Shown one piece after another: positions 1-8,600 of a stretch of DNA of 15,018 nucleotides (position 1 is its first letter; every line of letters starts with the position of its first letter). The position numbers were made by a program, and so were the translations under genes. Source of the DNA: Draconibacterium orientale (lineage in GTDB: Bacteria > Bacteroidota > Bacteroidia > Bacteroidales > UBA1556); contig DZDC01000049.1 in the NCBI GenBank assembly GCA_022736595.1, positions 1,461-16,478 on the forward strand, read 5' to 3'. The notes below the pieces were generated by a model. It saw nothing but the letters and a program-made list of their open reading frames with translations. It had not been told where the DNA came from and searched no databases.

Positions 1-169
1 TTTGAAGGTTGATGTTAAACGTATTTTTTACTTTTCTATTTTAGCGGTGATTTCTTATTCAAAACTTTAACTTTAAATGCGAATTATTGCAGTTCAATCA
101 CTAATTCAATCGACGGAAGTTTTTGGGAGAAGAATGGGATAAAAATTTACTTATTTTAAAACCACACAA
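1..169. other. AT-rich upstream region of the first gene
   Basis: There is no coding sequence here, and the neighbouring gene to the left lies outside the window. A possible forward -7 element, TAACTTTA at 68-75, matches TAnnTTTG at all but the last base but has no convincing -33 element. A second weak candidate, TACTTATT at 148-155, lies 22 bases after a TTTTG at 121-125. The bases just before the ATG at 170 are A/C-rich with no Shine-Dalgarno, as is usual in Bacteroidota. Neither promoter candidate is firm. Confidence 0.4.
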
Positions 170-3100
170 ATGAAACAATTGAATTTAAAAGTACTTCTTT
201 CATTGCTTTTCTTATTGGCCATAAATCCTATTTGGAGCCAATCGAAACTCGAACAAGGATGGGATGCCTTTAACGAAAATGACTTAAAAGGTGCACGCCA
301 GCTTTTTATAGCTGCAACAGAAAATCAATCTACGGCGGAGGAAGCTTGGATTTCGCTCACTATCCTTAACGCCATCGATCGAGACGATGCCTCTGCGCTT
401 GAAGCTTTAGACCATTTTTTTGATGTGAGTAAAGATCCTAATCCCTATTTGCATGCATTATGGTATGAACAAAACCTTTTAAATACTTCCTATCGATTTA
501 CAAAGGAGCGCACCGAACTCCTTAAAAAAATGATCATCAGTGGTAAACTCAATGCTACCATGCTGGCCAAAGCCAATGATTTGATGGGAACGCTATTGGA
601 AGAAAGCAATAAATTTGACAAAAGTGACCTCGAATTTGCCAAAATTGGAGCCATTATGAATTGGCAACTTTTAGGAGCATTGGAAAATATTTCGGCCAGT
701 GGTTTCAACAAACAATGGGAAGCCATCGAACATCCTGAACCTGAATACATTTTCCAAAACGACTACTTCGCTCCCATTCAATGGTTTACAATCGATAATT
801 ATCGACCCGGACGTTGGATCCGTCAGGGATACCATGGCTATACCGACCAAAGCATATATTTTGCCCAAAATTTCCTGAAATTTGATAACGAAAAAGACCT
901 TCAAATTCGGCTCGGGGTTTCGGGTTCGGTAAAAGTATGGCTCAACGACCGACTGCTTTTCAGTCAGGAAGAAGAACGGAATAATGGAATTGATGCCTAT
1001 ATCTTTTCAGCACATTTCAATCGTGGTTACAATCGACTGCTCATTCAATTGGGTGAAGGGGATGAGGTAGATGGAATGAACTTTTTAGTTCGTCTTACCG
1101 ATAATGATGGCCAAGTTTTTAACGCCTACACGGTTTCAACATCTCTTGAAGATTATAAAAAGGAAACCCAGTACGTTTCAAAGGAAATTCCTTCCTTTTC
1201 AAATGTTTTTTTCGAAGAAAAAGTGGCCAAAGACCATAGCGTACTCAATCAAATTCTCTTGGCTAAATCCTATCTAAGCTACGATCAAAGTTACTTTGCA
1301 CGCAAAACCTTGCTCAAAACCAAACAAAGAGCTCGTTTGAGTTCCTATGTTTCCACGCAATTAATGAACCTCTACATTCGTCAAGATGCACGCACCTTAT
1401 ATAGTGAGGAGTTTGAACGTCTCAAAAAAATCGACCCTGATTATCCTACCGCTATTATTGCTCTTTTCAATGAAGCCTTAAAAGAGAAAAACAATGAGAA
1501 AGCAGAAGAGTTAGTTAATAAGTATGAGAAAGTGATGGGAGAATGCGCCCAGCTTTATAATCTAAAAATTGAACTGGCTCATGCCCGTGAAGAGCAACAA
1601 GAAATGATTGAATTGATGAATGAAGCTTATAATAAATACCCATATAATCAAGATTTTATGGATTATAAATATCAGATTTACGCTCAAATCGATGGAAATT
1701 ATGGTGGTGCATTGGGTGTTTTGAAGAGATTTTTAAAACTAAATTATGATACCGATGTAATGGAAAATATGGCTGATCATTTTGCCGATTTGGGCAATCA
1801 TGCAGAAGTTATCAAAATCATGAAAGCGATGATCGAGAACGAGCCCTATAAAATTGGGTTTAAAGCTGATTTAGCTGATTATTATGCAGGTATGCAAAAG
1901 TACCAAGAGGCCATTGACGTATATAAAAACTTGATGGTATATGCTCCTTATGCAGGTTATTATATGGGAGCATTGGCTCAGGCTTACAGCGAGATTAAAA
2001 GTCCCAATACCAAAGAAACCTACGAAAAGGCCATGATTTATTCACCTCAAAATTTTGAGCTGAAGAAAAATTACCGTGAATACACCGATAAAAAACCTAT
2101 TTGGGAGTATTTTGAAGAAGTAAAACTTGATAAACTTTTTGCAAATAGCCCTGCTGCCAGTGACTATCCTGAGGATAATAGCTTAATAATCAAATACGAA
2201 ACTCAAAAGGTTGTGTATAAAAATGGAGGAAGTCAAGAGAAGAACTACATCCTTGTTAAGGTCTTCAATGCCACTGGCGTTGATACATGGAAAGATTATG
2301 AAATTGGAGAAAGCAATGTTAATGTTGAACGTGCTGAAGTACTAAAAGCCAATGGTAGCAAGCTGAAAGCCGAAATAAGCGGTAGTCGTGTGGTATTTAC
2401 CAATTTGGAACCCAACGATGCCATTTTACTGATCTACTCCACCAAAAGTAGTGGAGGAGGTGCTTTACAAAAACACTTCTGGGACAATGTTTATTTCAAC
2501 ATCACCTATCCCTATCTCGATCGCAAATACAACCTCTTGGTTGAAGAAGGTTTGATTTTTGAATCGAAATTCAACTTTGGTGGCATTACTCCCACAGTGA
2601 CCAAGATGGACGATGAATTTTCCATGCATTCTTGGCACCGCACCAACCAACCCAGCATCAAGACCGAGCCTTATATGCCCAGCTTCTGCGATTTCTCTGA
2701 GGTACTATACTTAAGCACCATTCCTGATTGGAACTGGATCAACCAATGGTATTTTGACCTATACAATACCAAGGCAAAATCAGATTACGAAGTAAAGGAA
2801 GTGGCACAACAAATTATTGCTGGCCACGAAAATCTTAGCGATCGTGAAAAAATACATTTGGTGTACGATTATGTGGTAAAAAACATTCGTTATAGCTCCA
2901 TTCCTTTCCGTCAAAATGGAGTAATTCCTCAAAAAGCCAGCAAGGTTATTAATACTAAAATTGGTGACTGTAAGGATGTTAGCACCTTATTCATAGCCCT
3001 TTGCCGCGAATTGGGATACAAAGCTGAGATTGTTTTAGTTAATACCCGCGATAATGGGGAAAAAGACCTCTCCCTACCCAACATCGGCTTCAATCATGCC

Positions 3101-3907
3101 ATTGCAAAAGTTTATATTGATGATACTTTCTACATTGTGGAACTCACCAGCGACCTCAATGCCTTTAGCACCATGGGTCAATATCTCAAAAATGCTTTTG
3201 TACTCGAAATTAATGGAGTAAAATCGGCTCCCTACCTGTTGGATGCCAAAACACGAGTTCCCAATGCCGTAAAGCGCACCACTGAAGTAGAAATCAAAGG
3301 AACCGATTTAAAAATAACACGAACCGCCCTTCGCTTTGGCGATTACGCAGCCTCTAGCCGCAGTACCTACCGTGACATCGGAGCTGAAAAACGCCTCTCC
3401 GAAATGCAAACGGCCATCAGCGACGAATTTCCACGTAGCAAAGTAACCACCTTAGCATTTGACTCTAATCTCTACAATACCAACGATTCCCTTTTCTATA
3501 AATACACTTTCGATGTTACAGATGCTTTCATCAATTTTAATGGAAATCTACTTATTGAAATTCCTTTTGCCATCAAACAAAGTTCCATGGATTTCATTAA
3601 TAATCCTACTCGTAAATATGGTCTCAACTTCTGGGAATACATCAACGACGATTACAATGAAGAGGTTTGTACCATTAACATTCCTGCTAACTTAAGTTTG
3701 GTTAACCTTCCAAAAGACATTATCCACAGCTCTGAATTTGCCGACTATTCACTCAAATTTAAGACTGTTGGAAATAAAGTAATAATTACTCGCAGAATTG
3801 TTTACAAAAGAGACAAAGTTGAACTGAGCCAATACCAAGCTTTTTCTGATTTTTATGCAAAAGTGATCAAAGCCGACAAAACTCAAATAGGTTTTAAAGA
3901 GAAATAA
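170..3907 (+). CDS. Exported TPR / DUF3857 / transglutaminase-like protein
   Basis: This 1245-residue protein starts with a Sec signal peptide (hydrophobic run at about 8-19, likely cleavage near 23-25), so it should act in the periplasm or at the envelope. Seen in order are: helical TPR-like repeats (about 25-190); a beta-rich module (about 200-325) containing VKVWLND and GYNRLLIQLG, resembling galactose-binding/jelly-roll folds; more TPR-like repeats (about 360-650); a DUF3857 region (about 660-800); a transglutaminase core (about 860-1010); and a beta-rich C-terminus. The core keeps a cysteine-protease-type triad: C934 in GDCKDVS, H976 in GFNHAIA and D995 in ELTSD. Family knowledge: DUF3857 plus transglutaminase-core proteins are widespread in Bacteroidota, often about 600-700 residues, and their substrates are largely unknown. 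The extra length here is the N-terminal TPR and beta module. The ATG at 170 is chosen because it gives a complete signal peptide. Domain calls are firm; the biological role is not known. Confidence 0.88.
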   Translation: MKQLNLKVLLSLLFLLAINPIWSQSKLEQGWDAFNENDLKGARQLFIAATENQSTAEEAWISLTILNAIDRDDASALEALDHFFDVSKDPNPYLHALWYEQNLLNTSYRFTKERTELLKKMIISGKLNATMLAKANDLMGTLLEESNKFDKSDLEFAKIGAIMNWQLLGALENISASGFNKQWEAIEHPEPEYIFQNDYFAPIQWFTIDNYRPGRWIRQGYHGYTDQSIYFAQNFLKFDNEKDLQIRLGVSGSVKVWLNDRLLFSQEEERNNGIDAYIFSAHFNRGYNRLLIQLGEGDEVDGMNFLVRLTDNDGQVFNAYTVSTSLEDYKKETQYVSKEIPSFSNVFFEEKVAKDHSVLNQILLAKSYLSYDQSYFARKTLLKTKQRARLSSYVSTQLMNLYIRQDARTLYSEEFERLKKIDPDYPTAIIALFNEALKEKNNEKAEELVNKYEKVMGECAQLYNLKIELAHAREEQQEMIELMNEAYNKYPYNQDFMDYKYQIYAQIDGNYGGALGVLKRFLKLNYDTDVMENMADHFADLGNHAEVIKIMKAMIENEPYKIGFKADLADYYAGMQKYQEAIDVYKNLMVYAPYAGYYMGALAQAYSEIKSPNTKETYEKAMIYSPQNFELKKNYREYTDKKPIWEYFEEVKLDKLFANSPAASDYPEDNSLIIKYETQKVVYKNGGSQEKNYILVKVFNATGVDTWKDYEIGESNVNVERAEVLKANGSKLKAEISGSRVVFTNLEPNDAILLIYSTKSSGGGALQKHFWDNVYFNITYPYLDRKYNLLVEEGLIFESKFNFGGITPTVTKMDDEFSMHSWHRTNQPSIKTEPYMPSFCDFSEVLYLSTIPDWNWINQWYFDLYNTKAKSDYEVKEVAQQIIAGHENLSDREKIHLVYDYVVKNIRYSSIPFRQNGVIPQKASKVINTKIGDCKDVSTLFIALCRELGYKAEIVLVNTRDNGEKDLSLPNIGFNHAIAKVYIDDTFYIVELTSDLNAFSTMGQYLKNAFVLEINGVKSAPYLLDAKTRVPNAVKRTTEVEIKGTDLKITRTALRFGDYAASSRSTYRDIGAEKRLSEMQTAISDEFPRSKVTTLAFDSNLYNTNDSLFYKYTFDVTDAFINFNGNLLIEIPFAIKQSSMDFINNPTRKYGLNFWEYINDDYNEEVCTINIPANLSLVNLPKDIIHSSEFADYSLKFKTVGNKVIITRRIVYKRDKVELSQYQAFSDFYAKVIKADKTQIGFKEK

Positions 3908-3910
3908 CCA

Positions 3911-5305
3911 TTGGAAAAACACATCTTAAGTAAATCGTCTTACATCAAAGGGGTACAATGTCAAAAGCAATTATACCTCAGCAAGCATCACAGCAAATTG
4001 CGTGATGCCATGCCTCCTGAGCGCCTCGCTATCTTCCAGCGAGGCAGCTCAGTGGGTATTTTGGCTCAACAACTTTTCCCAGACGGAACAAATGTAGGCC
4101 CCAAGCATCCCAGCCAGTACCGAAAAGCCCTTGAGGTCACCCAAAATGCAATGAATGCAGGCACTACTGTACTTTATGAAGCTGCTTTTCAAGCTCATAA
4201 AACTTTGATATTACTCGATATTTTAGTTAAAAACGGAGATCAATGGGATGCCTATGAAGTAAAAAGTTCCAAATCGCTAAGCGAAACTTATTACCAAGAT
4301 GCAGCACTTCAGTATTATGTTTTAATAAATGCAGGGATAAAAATTCGAAGCTTTTCGCTTATTCATGTAAATACCGATTATTCATTGCAACATACTTTAA
4401 ATCTAAGCGAACTATTTATTATTACCGATGTTACGAGCCATGTGGAGAGCAAAATGGAAGAAGTGAAAAACCAAATTGAAAATTCCATTTTCCATTTAGC
4501 ACAAGATCAAATTCCCGAGCAGTCTGTTGGCAAGCATTGCTTTTCCCCTTATGATTGTGACTTCACGGGTTACTGCTGGTCTTCGGTGCAAAAGCCCAAT
4601 GTATTTGACCTTCCATTGGTTCAACTCGAAACAAAAGAAGCTTGGTTTCAACAGAATTTCGATTTAAAAAAGCTCATTCAAGAACCCGGCATCGACGAAA
4701 CCATTCGGCATCATGCTCATGCTATTACACATCGGAAACCATTTCTTTCGCGTAATGTAATTGATACTAACTTCTTAGATCATCTTCAGAATTCGAAATT
4801 ACTATTCCTAAAACTCCTTATCCTCCACCCTGCCATTCCCATCCTTCAAGGAAGCAAACCTTACCAAGAACATTGGGTTGGATTGGCTATTCAATCCTTG
4901 GAAGGCAATGAACCTATTGAGATCATCATTTCTAACATAGAGAATCACAACGAAATAAAAGAAAAAGTTCACCAACTTGCCTCAGAAAACACCCTGATCA
5001 CCTACGCACAAAGTTTGGGTGAAATCCCTCATTTCGATTTGCAAAGCTGCATTTTGAAAGGGAGCTATTATCATCCTCGAATGGGTTCGGAGGTAAATGA
5101 GTCAGCACTTGCAAAAGCCATAGGTTTCAAACCCGAGTGGAATGGAATTAACCACCCCAAAGTTGCAGCACAAAAAACCGAGCAATGGTTGCAAATGTCC
5201 CCTGAAACAGAAGACTATCTTAATTTGAAATCTAAATTAGAATCTTATCTCACCCGAGAAGTTCAACTTATATCCACATTTTATAAAACGTTACTCGAAA
5301 GTTAG
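3911..5305 (+). CDS. DUF2779-family protein with Cas4/AddB-like Fe-S nuclease domain
   Basis: This 464-residue protein is recognised from its opening LSKSSYIKGVQCQKQLYL and the GKHCFSPYDCDFTGYCW block. The N-terminal half reads as a PD-(D/E)XK nuclease of the Cas4/RecB type: E90 in LYEAAF, D103 in LLDIL, E116 and K118 in YEVKSS, then the QDAALQYY helix. Four cysteines, C17 and C210/C216/C222, have the split one-plus-three layout that holds a 4Fe-4S cluster in Cas4 and AddB. The C-terminal half matches the DUF2779 region (HPAIPILQGSKPY), but the acidic residues expected of its RNase H-like exonuclease fold appear replaced. The TTG start at 3911 is chosen because an in-frame TAA lies two codons upstream and the next Met (residue 34) would remove C17. 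It begins three bases after the previous stop, in the same frame, so co-transcription is likely. A role in DNA processing or defence is inference only; no cas or rec gene is nearby. Confidence 0.82.
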   Translation: MEKHILSKSSYIKGVQCQKQLYLSKHHSKLRDAMPPERLAIFQRGSSVGILAQQLFPDGTNVGPKHPSQYRKALEVTQNAMNAGTTVLYEAAFQAHKTLILLDILVKNGDQWDAYEVKSSKSLSETYYQDAALQYYVLINAGIKIRSFSLIHVNTDYSLQHTLNLSELFIITDVTSHVESKMEEVKNQIENSIFHLAQDQIPEQSVGKHCFSPYDCDFTGYCWSSVQKPNVFDLPLVQLETKEAWFQQNFDLKKLIQEPGIDETIRHHAHAITHRKPFLSRNVIDTNFLDHLQNSKLLFLKLLILHPAIPILQGSKPYQEHWVGLAIQSLEGNEPIEIIISNIENHNEIKEKVHQLASENTLITYAQSLGEIPHFDLQSCILKGSYYHPRMGSEVNESALAKAIGFKPEWNGINHPKVAAQKTEQWLQMSPETEDYLNLKSKLESYLTREVQLISTFYKTLLES

Positions 5306-5411
5306 CTTCCCTTTCTATGGTTACAAGCTAATTAAAGGAAAAAACAAAATGCATTTGAAATAAATTTTCAAACGCGACATATTATGTTAAGAAATTGAAT
5401 AGTCTAAAAAT

Positions 5412-5426
5412 TTAGAATGATTCTAA
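5412..5426. promoter_or_regulatory. 7-1-7 palindrome, candidate Fur/PerR-family operator
   Basis: The sequence TTAGAATGATTCTAA is a perfect inverted repeat of two 7-base arms around one central base. This is the geometry of Fur-family boxes. Against the PerR consensus TTATAATnATTATAA it differs at one symmetric position in each arm. A further TCTAA half-site at 5403-5407 forms a second inverted repeat, TCTAAA-AA-TTTAGA, sharing the left arm. It lies about 113 bp upstream of the best -7 element, which is far for simple repression, so an activator site or an unseen upstream promoter is possible. The regulator's identity is inference. Confidence 0.4.
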
Positions 5427-5538
5427 CTTAAATTTTTGCATTTACATTACTAATTTACAATACTTTACAACACTTATTTAAAATTTAACAGTAAATTAGT
5501 TTAAAGGCTTAAAAAGGAGAATAAATTAAAATTATTAG

Positions 5539-5546
5539 TACCTTTG
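5539..5546 (+). promoter_or_regulatory. Candidate Bacteroidota -7 promoter element for nifJ
   Basis: TACCTTTG matches the Bacteroidota consensus TAnnTTTG exactly. No TTTG or TTG is present at the expected 17-23 bp upstream, so the -33 half is missing or replaced by an activator. Transcription would begin near 5550, giving a leader of about 90 nt before the ATG at 5639. Confidence 0.5.
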
Positions 5547-5550
5547 CCGA

Positions 5551-5574
5551 GCCAAAAAATTAAGAATTTTAGGC
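5551..5574 (+). other. Hairpin at the predicted 5' end of the nifJ transcript
   Basis: The arms GCC (5551-5553) and GGC (5572-5574) pair, followed by a small A-rich internal loop, then AAAATT-type pairing of 5556-5561 with 5565-5570 around a three-base loop (AAG). It begins where the -7 element predicts the transcript start. It could protect the mRNA 5' end. There is no T-run after it, so it is not a terminator. Confidence 0.35.
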
Positions 5575-5638
5575 AACGAAAATGGTTAAAAACAGGATTT
5601 TAAAAACATCCTAATTCATTGGATTAAAACATCATATC

Positions 5639-8600
5639 ATGACAAAGAAAAAGTTTATGACCTTAGAGGGTAATCAAGCAGCTTCATACATCGCTTATAT
5701 GTTTAGCGAAGTTGCAGCCATTTACCCCATCACCCCTTCTTCCGATATGGCCGAGTATGTTGACAACTGGGCTGCCCACGGAAAGAAAAACATTTTTGGT
5801 ACCACCGTACATGTAAGCGAAATGCAATCTGAAGCCGGAGCTGCGGGAGCAATGCACGGCTCGCTTCAAGCGGGAGCACTTACTACCACATTCACAGCCT
5901 CGCAAGGGTTACTGTTAATGATTCCTAATATGTATAAAATATCAGGAGAATTATTACCTGGAGTTTTCCACGTTAGTGCACGTAGTTTAGCTGCTCAAGC
6001 GCTTTCAATTTTTGGCGACCATAGCGACGTGATGTCGGTTCGTCAAGCTGGATTTGCAATGCTTGCCACTTCATCGGCTCAAGAAATTATGGACATTGGC
6101 GGAATTGCCCACTTGGCAGCCATCAAAACCAGGGTTCCATTTTTACATTTCTTCGACGGTTTCCGTACCTCTCACGAGATTCAAAAAGTGGAAGCCATGG
6201 ATCAAGATGCCATTGCCAAACTTATCGACTACGATGCTTTGAATCGTTTCCGTCAAAATGCCTTGAACCCTGAAAATCCTGTAACTCGCGGAACAGCCCA
6301 AAACCCTGACATCTATTTCCAAGCCCGTGAAGCTGCCAATCCTTTCTACGAAAATTTGGCTGATGTGGTAGAAGATTACATGACCGAATTGCAGAAAATC
6401 ACTGGTCGCGAATACCATCCATTCACTTACCACGGACATCCTGAGGCAGACCACATTTTGGTTGCCATTGGATCCATCAATGATACCATCAAAGAAGTAG
6501 TGGATCATCAAAATCAATTAGGCAAGAAATACGGAGTTATCACCGTACACCTTTACCGTCCATTCTCTAAAAAATATTTCATGAAAGTATTCCCAAAATC
6601 AGCTAAGCGTATTGCTGTTTTGGATCGTACCAAAGAAATTGGAGCCAATGGTGAACCTTTATATTTGGATGTTCGTGACCTTTTCTACGGTCAACCCGAT
6701 GCTCCAATGATTATTGGCGGTCGTTACGGTTTAAGTTCAAAAGACACCACTCCATCTCACATGTTAAGTGTATTCCAAAACTTGGAATTACCCGAGCCTA
6801 AAAATGGATTTACTGTGGGTATTGTAGATGACGTTACTTTTACTTCACTACCATACCTTCCCGACCTTAACACCTCACATCCAAGCACTTTTGAAGCTAA
6901 ATTCTATGGTCTTGGCGCTGACGGAACTGTGGGTGCAAACAAAAACTCCATTAAGATTATTGGAGAGAATACCGATAAATACTGCCAAGCATACTTTAGC
7001 TACGACAGTAAAAAATCGGGCGGTTTTACCAACTCTCACCTTCGTTTTGGAGATGTTCCAATCCGCTCGCCCTATTTGGTTTCTACTCCTGATTTTGTGG
7101 CTTGTCACGTTTTCCCCTACTTGCATAAATATGAGATGCTCAAAGGTTTGAAAGATGGTGGAACCTTCCTCTTGAATAGTATCTATGACGAAGAACGCAC
7201 CATTCGCGAAATTCCTAACAGCTTCAAAAAATACATGGCTGACCACAATATCAATTTCTATATCATCAATGCAACTAAAATTGCTGAAGAAATTGGACTT
7301 GGAACCCGTACCAACACCATCATGCAATCGGCTTTCTTCAAAGTATCAGAAGTAATTCCTTACGAGCAAGCCAAGAAAGAGATGATGAAATTTATCGACA
7401 AATCTTATGGCCGTAAGGGTGAAAAGATCTTAACGATGAATTATCAAGCTGTAGAACACGGAGCTGATGTGCAAAAAGTGGAAGTACCTGCTTCATGGAG
7501 TAATTTAGAGGTAGCTGCAAAAACCACCATCATCAATAAAAACATTCCTGATTTTGTAGCCAATATTGCACAAATCATTGACGCACAAAAAGGTGATGAT
7601 CTACCTGTAAGTGTATTCAAAGGTCGCGAAGATGGAACCTTGCCTGCTGGAACCGCTGCTTACGAAAAGAGAGGTATTGCGGTAAATGTACCCGAATGGC
7701 AAGCCGACAATTGTATTCAATGTAACCAATGTGCTTACGTTTGTCCTCACGCTTGTATTCGTCCTTTCCTTTTGACAGATACCGAAAAAGACAATGCTCC
7801 TGAAGGAACCACCACCCAATCTGGAAAAGGACCTTTAAAAGGTTACGAATTCCGCATCCAAGTGAGTGTAATGGATTGTACTGGATGTACCATTTGTGCC
7901 GAAGTTTGCCCTTCTCCCGAAAAGTCATTGATCATGAAACCTTTAGTAGATCAATTTGACGAAGTGGATCGTTGGACTTATATGGATGGAACCGTTGGAT
8001 ACAAAGAAAATGTGGTGGATCGCATGAAAAATGTGAAAAACTCACAGTTTGCCCAACCCTTATTTGAGTTCTCAGGTGCTTGTGCCGGTTGTGGTGAAAC
8101 CCCCTACATCAAAGCAGCAACCCAACTCTTTGGCGAGCGTATGATCATTGCCAATGCCACAGGTTGTAGCTCCATTTATGGCGGTTCTGCCCCATCTACT
8201 CCTTACACTACCAATAAGATTAGTGGTAAAGGTCCAGCTTGGGCAAATTCACTTTTCGAAGACAATGCTGAATACGGATACGGTATGGCCATAGCCATTA
8301 AGAAAATTCGTGAGCGCATGCAAGAAATGATGCAAAGTGCGATTGACGCCAATGAAATGAGCGAAGAAACACGCAACGCCATGACTGAATGGATTGCACA
8401 GAAGAACAATGCCGAAGGCAGTATTGCAGCTTCTGAAGCCCTTGTTCCTTTCCTCGAAAAAGAAAACTCAGTAATTGCTAAAGACCTTTTGGGATTGAAA
8501 CATTACCTTATCAAGAAATCATTCTGGATTATTGGTGGTGACGGTTGGGCTTATGACATCGGATTTGGTGGATTAGACCACGTAATTGCCTCAGGAGAAG

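Larger units (their letters stand above)
5306..5638. promoter_or_regulatory. Intergenic control region upstream of nifJ
   Basis: This 333-bp gene-free, very AT-rich stretch holds several ordered signals. A weak 7-bp inverted repeat at 5302-5308/5325-5331, with no T-run, could end the upstream operon, but it is a poor terminator. A perfect 15-bp palindrome lies at 5412-5426, with a third half-site at 5403-5407. The hexamer TTTACA recurs at 5441, 5454 and 5464. An inverted repeat AATTTA-N4-TAAATT lies at 5482-5497. A -7 element lies at 5539-5546, followed by a hairpin at 5551-5574. Short AGGAT/ATCCT and ATCC/GGAT pairings (5594-5624) could compete in the leader. The DNA is so AT-rich that the weaker repeats may be chance. 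Confidence 0.6.

Noticed and set aside
3911..5305. DUF2779 protein as a CRISPR Cas4
   Set aside because: The nuclease and Fe-S layout is Cas4-like, but the protein has a DUF2779 C-terminus, and no repeat array or other cas gene is present in the window.
5302..5331. Inverted repeat TTAGCTT/AAGCTAA as a terminator for the DUF2779 gene
   Set aside because: The arms are only 7 bp with a 16-base loop and no T-run follows, so it is mentioned only as a weak possibility.
6143..7928. Long open frames opposite nifJ (up to 150 codons)
   Set aside because: They lie fully inside nifJ, whose protein is unmistakable. They have no promoter, family motif or domain pattern, and read as antisense shadows.
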